Below, piece after piece: positions 18,662 to 30,900 of a DNA stretch of 64,000 nucleotides. The position numbers and the translations under genes were made by a program. Below the pieces are notes generated by a model. It made no database searches. It was given only the letters and a program-made list of their open reading frames with translations, and was not told the DNA's origin. Each line of letters starts with the position of its first letter. The first letter of the stretch is position 1. The stretch lies in assembly GCA_019096065.1 (NCBI GenBank), contig JAGUCH010000004.1, forward strand, positions 9,176,001-9,240,000. The letters run 5' to 3'. The DNA is from Paracyclopina nana (Eukaryota; Arthropoda; Copepoda; Cyclopoida; Cyclopettidae).

Positions 18662-18790
18662 TTTGCCCTTCTAAACAGGAATAAATGACAGAATGTGAAA
18701 ATGGACTGATAAGATAAAAAATGTTGGGCAATAATTCCATATGATGAAATGCTTTTTTTTATTGCTCATTTTCAGAGTTGCAATTTTATT
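18662..18790 (-). promoter_or_regulatory. 129-base TRPV-caspase junction with poly(A) signals and acceptor
   Basis: On the minus strand the TRPV stop TAA is followed at once by AATAAA (18790-18785), then a second AATAAA (18763-18758). About 90 bases further comes ATTCCTGTTTAG (AG at 18672-18671), and the caspase ATG follows nine bases later. There is no room for a normal promoter plus 5' exon. This is the usual picture of an operon junction where the downstream mRNA receives a spliced leader, though a 5' exon further upstream inside TRPV cannot be excluded. Confidence 0.45.
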
Positions 18791-18993
18791 TTACTCTTCC
18801 TCCTCTTTTTCTTCCTCTTCTTCTTCTTCTTCTTTTCCTTCCTCGGTTTCACCTTCCTCTTTTTCCTTCTCCTTTTTCTTCTTTTTCTTCTTCTTTTTCT
18901 TCTTCTTTTCCTCTTCTTCCTCCTCTTCCTCATCTTCAATGAGCTTTGCATGCCCATTTGCACCTGTGAGGTCATCAGCAATTTCCTCATCCT
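18791..18993 (-). CDS. last TRPV exon with Glu/Lys run
   Basis: The exon starts after TTTCAG (acceptor AG at 18995-18994) and codes [20 protein letters not shown], then about 50 residues of only Glu and Lys with a few Gly and Thr (poly-Glu, poly-Lys, mixed, poly-Glu). The DNA is a pure purine tract on the coding strand, with GAA/GAG/AAG codons, and is liable to length change. A tail of this kind is not part of the conserved TRPV fold. Confidence 0.75.
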
Positions 18994-21900
18994 CTGAAAC
19001 AACAATCAAAACAAACGCATTTCAAAATACTAAGAAACCATGGCAAGAAATGTGCTGAGAAGCTCCATCAAAGTACTTATAAACTAGTGCCAAAATCTAG
19101 GATCTCAAAAGGAGGACTGTAATTCCATATATTAAAATATTATAAAATAATGAGAACCTTTGTTCAAATTATGAGAAGAGAAAAAAATGCTGAGAAGATT
19201 AGATGAAGCTTTGCCACAAAACTGAGAGGCTCTCTAAAAATGCTGAGATGGTGCTATAAAACTAAAAAGAAGGTGTACACAAGTACTGAGAAGCTGTATG
19301 CAAGTACTGAGAAGCTGTACGGAAGTACTGAGAAGTTGTACGCAAGTATTGAGAATCTATACTGAGAAGGTACATAAAAATACTGAGAAGCTTGATTTAA
19401 ACACTCAGAAGGTAAATGAAAATACTGAGAAGGTAAATAAAAATACTGAGAAGGTAAATAAAAATACTGAGAAGCTTGATTTCAATACTGAGAAGCTTGA
19501 TTTCAATACTGAGAAGCTTGATTTCAATACTGAGAAGCTTGATTTCAATACTGAGAAGGTAAATAAAAATACTGAGAAGCTTGATTTCAATACTGAGAAG
19601 GTAAATAAAAATACTGAGAAGCTTGATTTCAATACTGAGAATGTAAATTAAAATACTGATAATCTAAATAAAAATACTGAGGAGGTACATTAAAATACTT
19701 AGAATCTAAATTAAAATACTGAGAAGGTACATTATAATAGACTCCTCATTCATAACAATAACAATCAACTAGCGAGGCAGCTATCGGACGTTAGTCATCA
19801 AAATAGTAGGTGAAAATCTTGTCATTGAGGGATCGAGATACTACTACTTTTTAATTTTGCCTTAAAAAAGGTACATCGCCTTTATTCAATTTTCGCCTAC
19901 GTTACGACCCGAATTTTTCCGCTAGGCGTCGCTCGAATGTTTTGAATGAGGAGTCAATACAGAGAAGGTAAATTAAAATACTGAGAAGCTTGATTTAAAT
20001 ACGGAGAAGGTAAATTAAAATATTGAGAAGCTTGATTTAAATAAAAATACTGAGAAAGAAAATTAAAATACTGAGAAAGAAAATTGAAATACTGAGAAGC
20101 TTATCAAAATTCTGAAATGTTATTTTAAAAATGCATTTTATGATATAGTGAGAATCTATTTTAAAAGTACTAAAAAGCTCAATACATATGCTAAAAAGCT
20201 TAACAAAAAATACTGAGAAAGCATTATAATTATGTTGAGAAACGCAACAAATTATTCTAAAAATACTGAGAAGCTCAATGGCATTACTGAGAAGCTCAAT
20301 GACATTACTGAGAAGCTCAATGACATTACTGGGAAGCTCAATGACATTACTGAGAAGCTCAATGACATTACTAAGAAAGTGTCACAATAATAATAAGAAG
20401 CACAAAAACAATGTTGAGAAACTATTATAAATACTGAAATCCTATGAAAAAATGTCAATAAACTATTATAAAAATAATGAATAGGCAAGTTTCAATGCTG
20501 AGAAGCTCAACAAAAATACTGGAAAGCTCAATTAAAATACTGAGATGCTAAATTAAAAATACTGAGAAGGTAAATCAAAATACTGAGAGGCTCAATAAAA
20601 ATGCTAAAAAGCTCAATAGAAATACTGTGAAGCTCAATCCAAATGCTGAAAAGTTCCCTTAAAATACTGAGAAGGTTTCATAAAAGTGCTGATTATTTTC
20701 TGTAAAAGTACTGAGAATCTCAATAAAAACAGATAAAAGGTTAATATTAAGTTCAATGAAAATACTGAGAAGCTATACCTAATACAGATAAACTCTATCA
20801 AAATACTGAGTAACTGATTTGATAATTAGCCCAAATACATTGAAGACTGTATTATCTACCTTTGTCAAAATCTCTTTTCTTTTTCTTCTTTTTGATCCTC
20901 TCAGCTGTGGTCTCATCCACAACTGAGTATCCATGATCTCCAACAAAACCTCCATTTGGAATTCCTCCATCTAGAAAAAGCAAGTTAAAAAAGAAAAGGG
21001 AAGATGAAGAAAATTGCAATTACTTCTAAGATGCTTAGCTCTGTCCTTTGAGCTTGGCACCAGATAAGTCTCATCTCCAGAGCTACCAGACTCAGACTCA
21101 ATGGTGCCCAAATTGAAGTCAAAATCCAGAGGATTGAACTTTGGTCCACCGCTGAGAATGTTTTTCTTGCTTCTTTTCCTCAAAAAGAGCTCATGGTGCA
21201 TTTCCTCTCTAGTTTTCCTTGGAGGTCTCTCTAAAAAGGGGAAAAAAGAGAAACTAGGTAAAGGCGTCCATAAATGGACAGCGGGGGGCGGGCCTACGGT
21301 TTTGAGCAAAAGTTTGTACTAATTTTGTACCATCATAATTATTTTTCTCTACCAGTAACCAAAAATCCCTGATAAGGTTTCAATTTCTAGATAGTTCTTA
21401 GTTTATTTCTCTTCCAAGGCTAGCACATAATAGGGAAAAACGAAATGAAAACAAAAATATTGGGAAAAAAATTTGACCAGGGGAATCTTCTCATCTTCTT
21501 TTGAAGTTGATATTGGGCTACTTTTTTAGTCTGAATAGCCCTTGCAGTCTTAAGCAGCCTCAATTGACAGTCTTAAGCAGCCTCAATTGACAGTCTAGAG
21601 CAGCCTCAAATTATCAGTCTTGAGTGGCCCAAGATTATGATATGCTCATGCTAGATGCTAAATGTATAAGGTGAGCTCCATGCGCTAGCACGTCATCGGA
21701 CTATACTATTGTAGTGTAGTAGGTCGAGATATACTGCTGTGACTTATCAAGCCACTACTCGGATCTAGGCTACGTCTGACGGGGACGGGCCTGTAAGGCT
21801 AGCAGAGGTCAATACTGGGCCGCAGACAACATGTGTCCATGTGGTTTATTCCTTTTACTGATGATACTACTACACTACTCAATATACTACGGCGCGCAGC

Positions 21901-24900
21901 GAGCGGTCGACCTGTAGGCCGACCGGCTCCCTGCTACAGTAGGGTGCAGGACGAAATTTTTATTTAAATCTGTGGATTTTTCTTTGTGTTAGAATATATG
22001 GATTCAAAATTATCCCCAAGAACCCATAAAAACAGCCACAATCTATTTTATGAAGAGCTAAAGTTTGAAAAAGGCTGGTAACGCTTTCAGGCATGTGATG
22101 CAAGCGAGCGTGAACGCTCACTCTCAAACTGGTTTATCCAGTTCTTGTATTTGAATTTCGCGATATTTTTATGTACTAGCGCCACTGAAGCGCTCCCTAG
22201 GGGAGGACAAAATAACTATCATAGTTTTGTGATTCAAAAGTAGAATGGTTCCATCAGGATTGCTCGTTAGAGATGCCCCTGGAGTGGCCTTAATTTTTAG
22301 TCTTGAGTGGCCTTAATTTGTAGTCTTGAGCAGCCGCAATTTACATCTTGAACAGCCTCAAATTACTGTCTTGAGCTGCCTCACTTTGTGGACTTGGGTG
22401 GCCTCAATTTTTACTTGGGTGGCGTCAATTTGTAGTCTTGAGCAGCCACAATTTGCGCCATGAAAAGTCCAAATTCTAGCAATTTGTGGTCTTGAACAGC
22501 CTCACTTTGTTGTCTTGAGCAGCCACAACTCATAGTTTTGAGCAGCCCTGTAAGAAGTCTAGAACAGCTTCAAGTTACAGTTTTAGTTTTATATCATTGG
22601 TTAAAAATGTGCGATGCAAAATTGCAATCGCCACATGGCGTCAATCGGCAGTGGTTCAAGTTCAAACTCAGTCTTGGTATTGAGCTAGAAGTAGAAGTGG
22701 GCGGCTGTACTTGGATCGACTTGGACGTACTTTCCTTGGATAGACTGCAACTGATCGCCCTTGGATAGACTGCAACTGATCGCCCTTGGATAGACAGACA
22801 GAACTCATAGTCCCTTGATTGACAAGACGGATCATCCTTGGATCGACTATGAAGACAAACAGTCCTTAGATCAATGAAACGAATAGTCTTTGGATTGACT
22901 ACTATGACTTGGTGACAAGGTGAAACAAAGGCCAAATAAGCGCCTAGTCAAAAATCGCAATTCTGCTCAAGCAATTATTCACATTTCTCGATCTGATTTT
23001 TTGACCAGAAGGTAGCAAGACTTGTCGATGCAAATACAGTATGTTTTCCCAATATGACCAAGGCTGATTTGTCCCGTTGATGCAAGTGCTACCCATCTTT
23101 TGTCTATCCAAGATAGTCCTCTAAATTGTCACAAATTAGGATGTTCCATAATACCGTCTGACTGTTCAAAATTGGACAGTGTGGGAATCAAAAGTTTGTG
23201 TTATGAATTCATGAATTTTGTGGATTAATGGGCATCAATGGAAAGCTAGAACCTTTGGACATCTTTTTTGTGTTATGACAAAAAAAAGTATTATTATAAA
23301 TTCCGCGTGACATCAAAAAATAAATGATGCATCAGTTTTTTCGTGACAATTTTCTGGGTTGTCTTGGGAAAATTGAATTTTCCCGGCTTTTTCCTCTTTC
23401 GATTGATTTTTTCTACTTTTACAAAAATGAAGGAAAAAGGCTCAATCTTTCCAATGATATCATTTAAAAGTCCTGTATTTCTTGAATATCTGACAAAAGT
23501 TAAGATTCCCGTACCGTCCAATTTTGAACGGACAGACTGTATATGGCCGCATGAATAATTATAAAGTAACATTCTGTGCTACATCAGGCTACATGGGCCC
23601 ACACATAATGTCACATAGCATTATGTCCCATAGCATTTTGTCTCATAGCATTATGTCCCATAACAAATTGTCACAAAGCAAATTGTCGCATAGCATATTG
23701 TCACATAGGCATTTGTCACATAACATATTGTCTCATGGCATATTGTCACATAGCATAATGTACCATAGCATGTTGGCTCATAGCAAATTGTCACATAGGC
23801 TTTTGTCTCGTAGCATATTGTTTTATAGGATATAGTCCCATAGCATAATGTCTCATAGCATAATGTCTCATAGCATAATGTCTCATAGCATAATGTCACA
23901 AAGCATAATGTCTCATACCATATTGTCACATAGCAAATTGTTACACACATAGCATTTTGGCTCATAGCATAATGTCTCAAAGTGTATTGGCACACAGCCA
24001 ATTCTCACATAGCATAATGTCTCATAGCATATTGTCACATAGCAAATTATAAAATAGCCAATTTAACTAAACATGCTAATAGGCATATTGTCTCATATCA
24101 AATTGTCACATAGCATTATATCCTATGAGACAATTTTCAAGGTGACAAATGCCTATGAGACAATTTGCTATGTGACAAATGCCTATGAGACAATTTGCTA
24201 TGAGCCAATATGCAATGGACATTGTGCTATGTGACAATATGCTATGAGACAATATGCTACGAGACAATATGCTATAAATTGACAAAACAGAACTGTCCTT
24301 GGATCGACTGCTCTGATGTAGAAGAGTTCTTGGATTTGCATTTAAAACATAGTCTATGGATGGGCTAGAAGGATGGACATGATTTGCCACCCGTAAAGAT
24401 ACTATGTTATTCTAGTCTATCCAAGGATGATAGTGAACAGTATCATTACAAAAACATGCCATCAGCCTACAATTTAGTAGAATCACTTAAGGGCAAAAAT
24501 GATACTTATAAAAGTTATGGGGAATGCAAAATTAGGGCTCCACGCAAAAATTCACTTCATTTGGCCAAGGCCTGCTGGAGATATTGGAGATATACTAAAA
24601 ATGCTTATAAAAAAGTAAACCTTGGGGGTCCGAATCAGAAAAAAGTCATTAATTCAAATTGTAGCCCTGACAAATGGGAGCTGTACACAAAATTTCAACT
24701 CATTTTGTTTCATGAGAGCAGAGAAAAATAGAAGTCTGTCATTTGGTGGAAAAAAATGGCCCAAATAAAGATCCATTCCACCCACTCCGTAATTACTATG
24801 TAATGACAAGCCTACGGCCTGCTCTAAAGTGTTCAATTAAGTAGCAGATAATTTGATTCCGCTAAATGTGGAGGGTGGGCCTTCGGCCCACTCCCTAATT

Positions 24901-27900
24901 ACTATGTAATGGCAAGCCTAAGGCCTGCCCTAAAGTGTTTTATTAAGTAGCAGATAATTTGATTCCGCTAAATGTGGAGGGTGGGCCTTCAGCCCACTCC
25001 ACAATAACTATGAAATGGCAAACCTTTGGCATACCATTGAAGCATCATGTTAATTGGCAGGCCTAAGGCCTGCCATAAAGTGTTCAATTAAGTAGCAGAT
25101 AATTTGATTCCGCTAAATGTGGAGGGTGGGCCTTCAGCCCACTCTACAATTACTATGTAATGGCAAACCTATGGCATACCATTGAAGCTTCATGTTAATT
25201 GGCAGGCCTATGGCCTGCCCTTAAGTGTTCAATTAAGTAAGTAGCAGATAAAATTGATGATTAAGTATGTGTCTCAGGTGGCTCACTGGTAGAGTGTCCG
25301 GCTGCAGAACAGACTGTACCTGGTTCAAATCCCGCTAGGGTCAGAGAAATTTTTCCATTTTTCTGGATCACAATTTACTTCCTGGTCGATATCCTGGTAC
25401 AGTTTCCTGTCTGGAAATTGGATCCTGACGTAGGTCACAGCGAAATGTGGGGGGCGGGCCTTCGGCCCGCCCCCCAAAAATGCTTAAAATTGAGTAAAAA
25501 AGGGAAAATATTTACCTTTTCCCATCATGTGTGGATCACCTCCAATGAAAGCTGGCTGATCTTGCCCTGCCAATTGAGTGGTTGGCACTGGCCTGGAAAA
25601 CAGGAGAAATGTGAGGAAAGTGGCATTTTCACAAAGGTTTTGGCTAGAATACGTGCTATAAGTCTGTAGACTGCACAACTGACATAATGAGTTGCTTCTT
25701 TCACTTTACAAGCTAGATGTATGATAATGTTTAGTTTTATGTACAATTGGTATATAGCATATATATGTAATATAGGTAGTTGAAGCCCTATAAACTGTGC
25801 ACTCGCTACATTGTAAAATAAGGCTGGAAAGCTGGCTTTCCACTTGGCTTTCCATTTCCAAAATGAAATGAATATTTTCGGCTTTGGATATATGCTTTCC
25901 TTTGTGGATTATTATCACACATTTTAAGGCTTTCCAATTTTTAGGCTTTCCATTTATACAGCTTTCCAGCCCCGCAAGCTATGGTAAAGTGCTCGGATAA
26001 AAAGGAGAACATGAATAGCCCATCTTTTTTTGCATTTTTTTCACTCACTGAGAGGCTAGCAATTGTTGCTCCAACATCCTGAAATGAAAACCTCAGAGTC
26101 TCATTTGTTTGTTTTTGATGTGGTGAAAGAGTATTTTGCTGCATGTAGAAGAGGGCAGAACGGAAACTGAAGTTATGTTTGAGTCTCTAGAGTCCTATGG
26201 CTTTCCAGTTGTTCCGAGGGCTTTCCAGTAAGTCACATTTCTTTCCAATCAAAACTTTGACTTTCCAGTCATTCTTAGTGCTTTCCAGTTGGTCCAGTGT
26301 CTTTCAAGTCAGTCTTGGTTCTTTCTAGTCAATACTGTGGCTTTCCTATCATTCTTAGGGCCTTCCAGTTAGTTCAATGTCTGTCAAGTCAGTCCTTTCC
26401 AGTCGATACTGACGATTTCCAGTCATTGCGACTTTTATTTAAACCCTAAGGCTTTCCAACCATTCCTACAAGTCACGGGGCTTTCCGCTCTTATAAATGT
26501 CCTGTATGTCCTAGGGCTAGATTTCCAGTCTCCTTAAATACTTTCAAGCTATTCCATGGGCCTTTCAATAACTGCTTTCCAATTATTGCTCTCGAAAAAA
26601 TGCTTTCCAGTAATCCTAGGGGCTTTTTAAACTCTTATGAAGCTTTCCAGCCCTAGTCATTCCTTTGGGCTTAACTTACGTAGATAGGGCTTTCCAGTCT
26701 CTTAAGTACTTTCAAGTTATTTCATGGGCTTTTCAATAACTGCTTTCCAGTAATCCTAAGGGGCTTTTTAGACTCTAATGAAGCTTTCCAGCTCTAGTCA
26801 TTCCTTTGGGCTTACCTTAGGTAGATAGGGCTTTCCAGTCGCTTTATTCTATACAACCCTATGTTTTCTCATTGTAGTGATTCCTAAGGCTTTCTAAAAT
26901 TGGAACTTTTTATGCATTCCTTAGGCTTTAGGGGTTTCTAGCAAGTAATTGGACAAATTTCACTTTCCAGCTTTAGAACTTTCCACTCCTAAGACTTTCC
27001 AGAATGTATGTCCTTGGGCTTTCTAGCACAACCTGGTTTCTGGGCTATTCCCAAAAGGGCTATGACGCAGGTCCTAGTTACTTCAGTCATAATAAGTCGA
27101 GTAATACAGTCATTGGACTTTCCAATCATTGGCTTTCCAATGGAACCCTGCGCCGTCCAATCCTGGCTTTCCTTATTTTTGGTGAATAGAGTTTTTTTGA
27201 TGAAGGACAGAACAGTTTTTGGGAAGTTTGAGTCACTTTTTCACTTTTTTGCTGTGAGAATATATGTACATTTTTGGGTGATTTTTTTTTTTTGGTTTTT
27301 TATGCTTGTTGTTGTAGGTACAGAGTTGCCAGATAAGACACCACAAAAGTGGCACTTACTCATTCTTTGAAGGGGAATCTAGACCTTCTCTTTTCTTTTC
27401 GCCTGTTATCGTGCTGAAAAGGGCTTTGAATCGTTATCATAAAGAGCAATTTAGCATCAAGTTTCAACAAGAAACGTGATTCCCCTCTAAGTAGAAAAAT
27501 AGGAAAAAAGGAAAAGAAAAAACTTACGAGACATCATAGCCTTTCGCCTTCTTTTTCCTTCCAGCTTTTGGAGTGGCAGCCTCGTCATGAACCCACATTT
27601 CTCTTCGCAAATCATCACCAGTGATTTTCCTCTTTTTCAAATACCTAATGACTGTTTTGCCAGTTTTCTGAAAAGAAAGAAGAAGAAAAATTCAAGATAA
27701 AGGCATGAAAGAAAAAACAAGTAAAATCGGAAAAAGATATAAGAGAAAATGAGAAATAAGGAGGAACAAGAGTAAGTGGGAGGAGAGGGAAAAGAAAAAA
27801 GGAAAGAAAGAAGTAGAAAAACAGTAGGAACAAAGAGGAAAACAGAGGTAAATAGGAAAATGGCAATAAAGAAAAAAGAGTGAAAAGAGGAAAATTGCAA

Positions 27901-30900
27901 GAAAGAGGAAAAGAGCGAGAAAGAGGAAAAGAGCGAGAAAGAGGAAAAGAGTTAGAAAGAGGAAAAGAGCAAGAAAGAGGAAAAGAGTCAGAAAAAGGAC
28001 AAGAGAGAGAAAGAGGAAAAAAGAGATAGAAAAAGGAAAATTGCAAGAAAGAGGAAAAGAGAGAGACAAAGAAAGTGAGAAAGAGGAAAAGAGAGAGAAA
28101 GAGGAAAAGGTAGAGAAATAAGAGATAAAACAGAAAAGAGAGACAAATAGGAAGATAAAAAGAAAGAGGAAAAGAGCGATAAAAAGAAAAAGAGCACGAA
28201 GAAAGAAAATTTAAAGATAAAAAGAGAGAAAAAGAGGAAAAGGTTGAGAAATAGGAAAACGAGATAAAGAGGAAAGAAAGATTAATAGGAAAAGAAAAGA
28301 AAGAGGAAAAAAGCAAAGAAGTTGGAAAAGAAACCAAGGAATGAGGAAAAGAGAATTAGAATGTAGAACTACATTGAGAAAGACTGAGGAAAAGACTTCA
28401 TGAAAAAGGAAAAGGACTCTAACCTTCCAGTTGGATAAAGCACCTTTCCTTTGGGAAGCTCTTGTTTTATCTTTGCTCTTGATGACCATGACACCTCTCT
28501 CAGTTTTCCCTAGACGAATGCTGTACTTCTCCAGGTACTCCTTGGCTGTTCCAGGTGGGACACTTCTCTCCATGCTCATAATGATTTTAGCCCACTGAAA
28601 AAAAATCATAATAGTAATATTACAAATACAGATCCTGAAGAGAGATGCAAACCATTTTCAAGAACTCCTTTTCACTCTTCTCATTGACAGCTGCATAAGT
28701 GTTGCCCATCATGGCAATCAACATGTTGAACAGCAGGATTGGAATGAGGATTTGGAAGAGGACAAAAATCCCCTTGGCCATGTCAGGGTAGGGAGAATCG
28801 TTGAACTTGTCATACTCATATTCACCCAAGGTCATGTGGAACAGGCCAACCCAAGTTGTGTGGTAGCCTTTGTACAGTCCAGGATCATCCACACCCTTCA
28901 TGACAAAGTAGAAGGCTTGGGTGAAGCCAAACAGGAAAATGATGTAAATGATGCTGAAGGTGAACATGTCTCCCACAATCATGGCATAGATCATGGTCAC
29001 AAATGGACCTGTCAGCTTAATTGCCCTGAAAAGCAACAAATTGTTTCATTATTTTGATAAAAGGACATAAGAAAAATGTGGAACACATAAGAATTTGGGC
29101 TCATTGAAGCTACAGAACATTAGGGACCTTGGGACTTATAGATCTTAATACCAATGGATCTTACAGCCTTAAGACCTATTGACCAAATCCACTTTTGATC
29201 TAAGAGCCTCAGAGGTTATATAAGAACCTTTAAGAGCATGGTGCTTTAGGTCCAAGAAGCTTTTTGCTTTTTAAAGACCTTTGATACTAGTGATTTGGGC
29301 TAATGGACCTTACAGCGCCTCATGAATTACAGCCTAAGGATTTAAGAGCCTATGACATCAGCACCCAAAGTAGACCTAAGTGCCTTTATACCTTAGCAAC
29401 TGAAAACCTTAGTAACTAAGTACCTAAGTACCTTATGTCCTTAGTAACTAAGTACCTAACCACCTAATGTCCTTAGCAACTAAGTACCTAATCATGTAAT
29501 GTCCTTAGCAACTAAGTACCTAAGCACCTAATGTCCTTAGCAACTAAGTACCTAACCACCTAGTGTCCTTAGCACCTATGGACCTTAGCGATTGAGGATC
29601 TTAAAGCCCTAGAACTTTGGAGCATAGATCTTAGAGCCTAAGAATCTTGGAGCCAAAGGATTTAAGAGCTGAAGGAACTTAAAGCCTAAGGATCTTAGAA
29701 CCTGAGGATCTAAGAGCCTTAGTATCTTAGAGCCTTGGTATCTAAGAGCTTTGGTATCTAAAAGCCTTGGTATCTAAGAGCCTTGGTATAATGACCCAAC
29801 AGCCTAATGTCCTAAAAGCTCTCAATCCTTTTACTAGTGGTACCAATCATCAAATAAACTAGAACCTAATGAGAAATGACCAATTACCTTCAATCCTAGA
29901 AACTAGAGGCCAATAAATTAGTATCAAGAAATTAAGAACCAAGACTCAAGTACCAAGAACAAAATGCCCTATAACCTAATGCCCAAATATCCTTAGGACC
30001 AAGAATCTAGAGATACATAACCTTAAGATCAAATAATTTAGGAATAAGAATTAAATTTGCAAGAGCCTTGGCAGGTTCTGTGCTGCAGTAAGTTTCATGA
30101 AATGTCTTACCCGCAAAAGAAAATGAGGTAAAACCAGGAGCCAGGCACAGCAAAGACCAAAAAGGCCTCTTCCACAATTCTGTACTTGGCCTCATTGGCT
30201 GGGTCAAACATCATCAATCTGGCAGGAACACAAAACAAGAACAGGAAATTGCAAACCACAAATATCAACTTGGGTGGAGTGCCTTTCTGAAAGTAATACC
30301 AAATTGTTGACAAGGTTTTAAGCAATTTTTACAGCTAGCTCTTATCATTACCAGATTCCTGTAAAAACTGTTGATTCCTGAGTTCTTAATTTCTTCGCCT
30401 TGTTGAATGATCAAGTAAGCCAAGCAACCTAAGACAAAAGCAAATTCAAGCTATTTTCTAGGCATTTTTCCCATCTCACATGTCTACAATTGGCTTGTAA
30501 TAAGTTCTTTAGTTCAAAATCTACTCATACATATAAATATTTTTTTTGAGAAAAATATTTCAAGCTTGAATACCTTTTCAAAAGCTTTTTGATATAGTTG
30601 ATACCTTCCTAAAAAGAAATATCCTTAAAAGTTGACTAAGGCTTATTTTAGGGCCATAATTTTTGAATAAACTGGTTAAGTCTAAGCTAGAATTAGCCTT
30701 TTTTGGCATAATATCGTGTTAAAATATCATCAAATTGAAGTGTGTCTTTACACATATTGAGGCAGATATTTTGGCAAAATATCGATATTTCTATGTAAGA
30801 TTAACTTTTACTAAATGCTCAAGCCAATTTTGGACAGTTGAAGTGAAAAAAATCATTGTGAATTGGCTTGAAGTTGCTGTTTTCGCGTAATATTTGCTCA

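Larger units (their letters stand above)
21253..25475. mobile_element. 4.2-kb composite mobile element, copy 1 (Helitron-like ends), in TRPV intron 11
   Basis: The limits come from comparison with copy 2 at 48340-52577; identity starts at ACTAGGTAAAGGCG and ends at CGGCCCGCCCCCC. Read on the minus strand the left end is GTCCAT TT ATGGAC, eight bases, CTAG, then T: the hairpin-CTAG-T layout of Helitron 3' ends. The other end is a 12-bp GC hairpin (GGGGGGCGGGCC-TTC-GGCCCGCCCCCC) preceded by several weaker copies. No TC start and no terminal duplication is seen, so a Helentron-type or an unclassified element is possible. No transposase or helicase is coded; the element is non-autonomous. It carries a solo LTR, a MITE, 15-base repeats and a tRNA-like unit. 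Confidence 0.7.

Noticed and set aside
23590..24001. Cys/Tyr/Ser-rich open frames over the 15-base repeats
   Set aside because: A 15-base unit without stop stays open in phase for any number of copies; the translation is purely repetitive.
27645..28337. 230-codon Phe/Leu/Ser frame looking like a membrane protein
   Set aside because: It is the pyrimidine strand of the GAAAGAGGAAAAGAG tract in TRPV intron 9.
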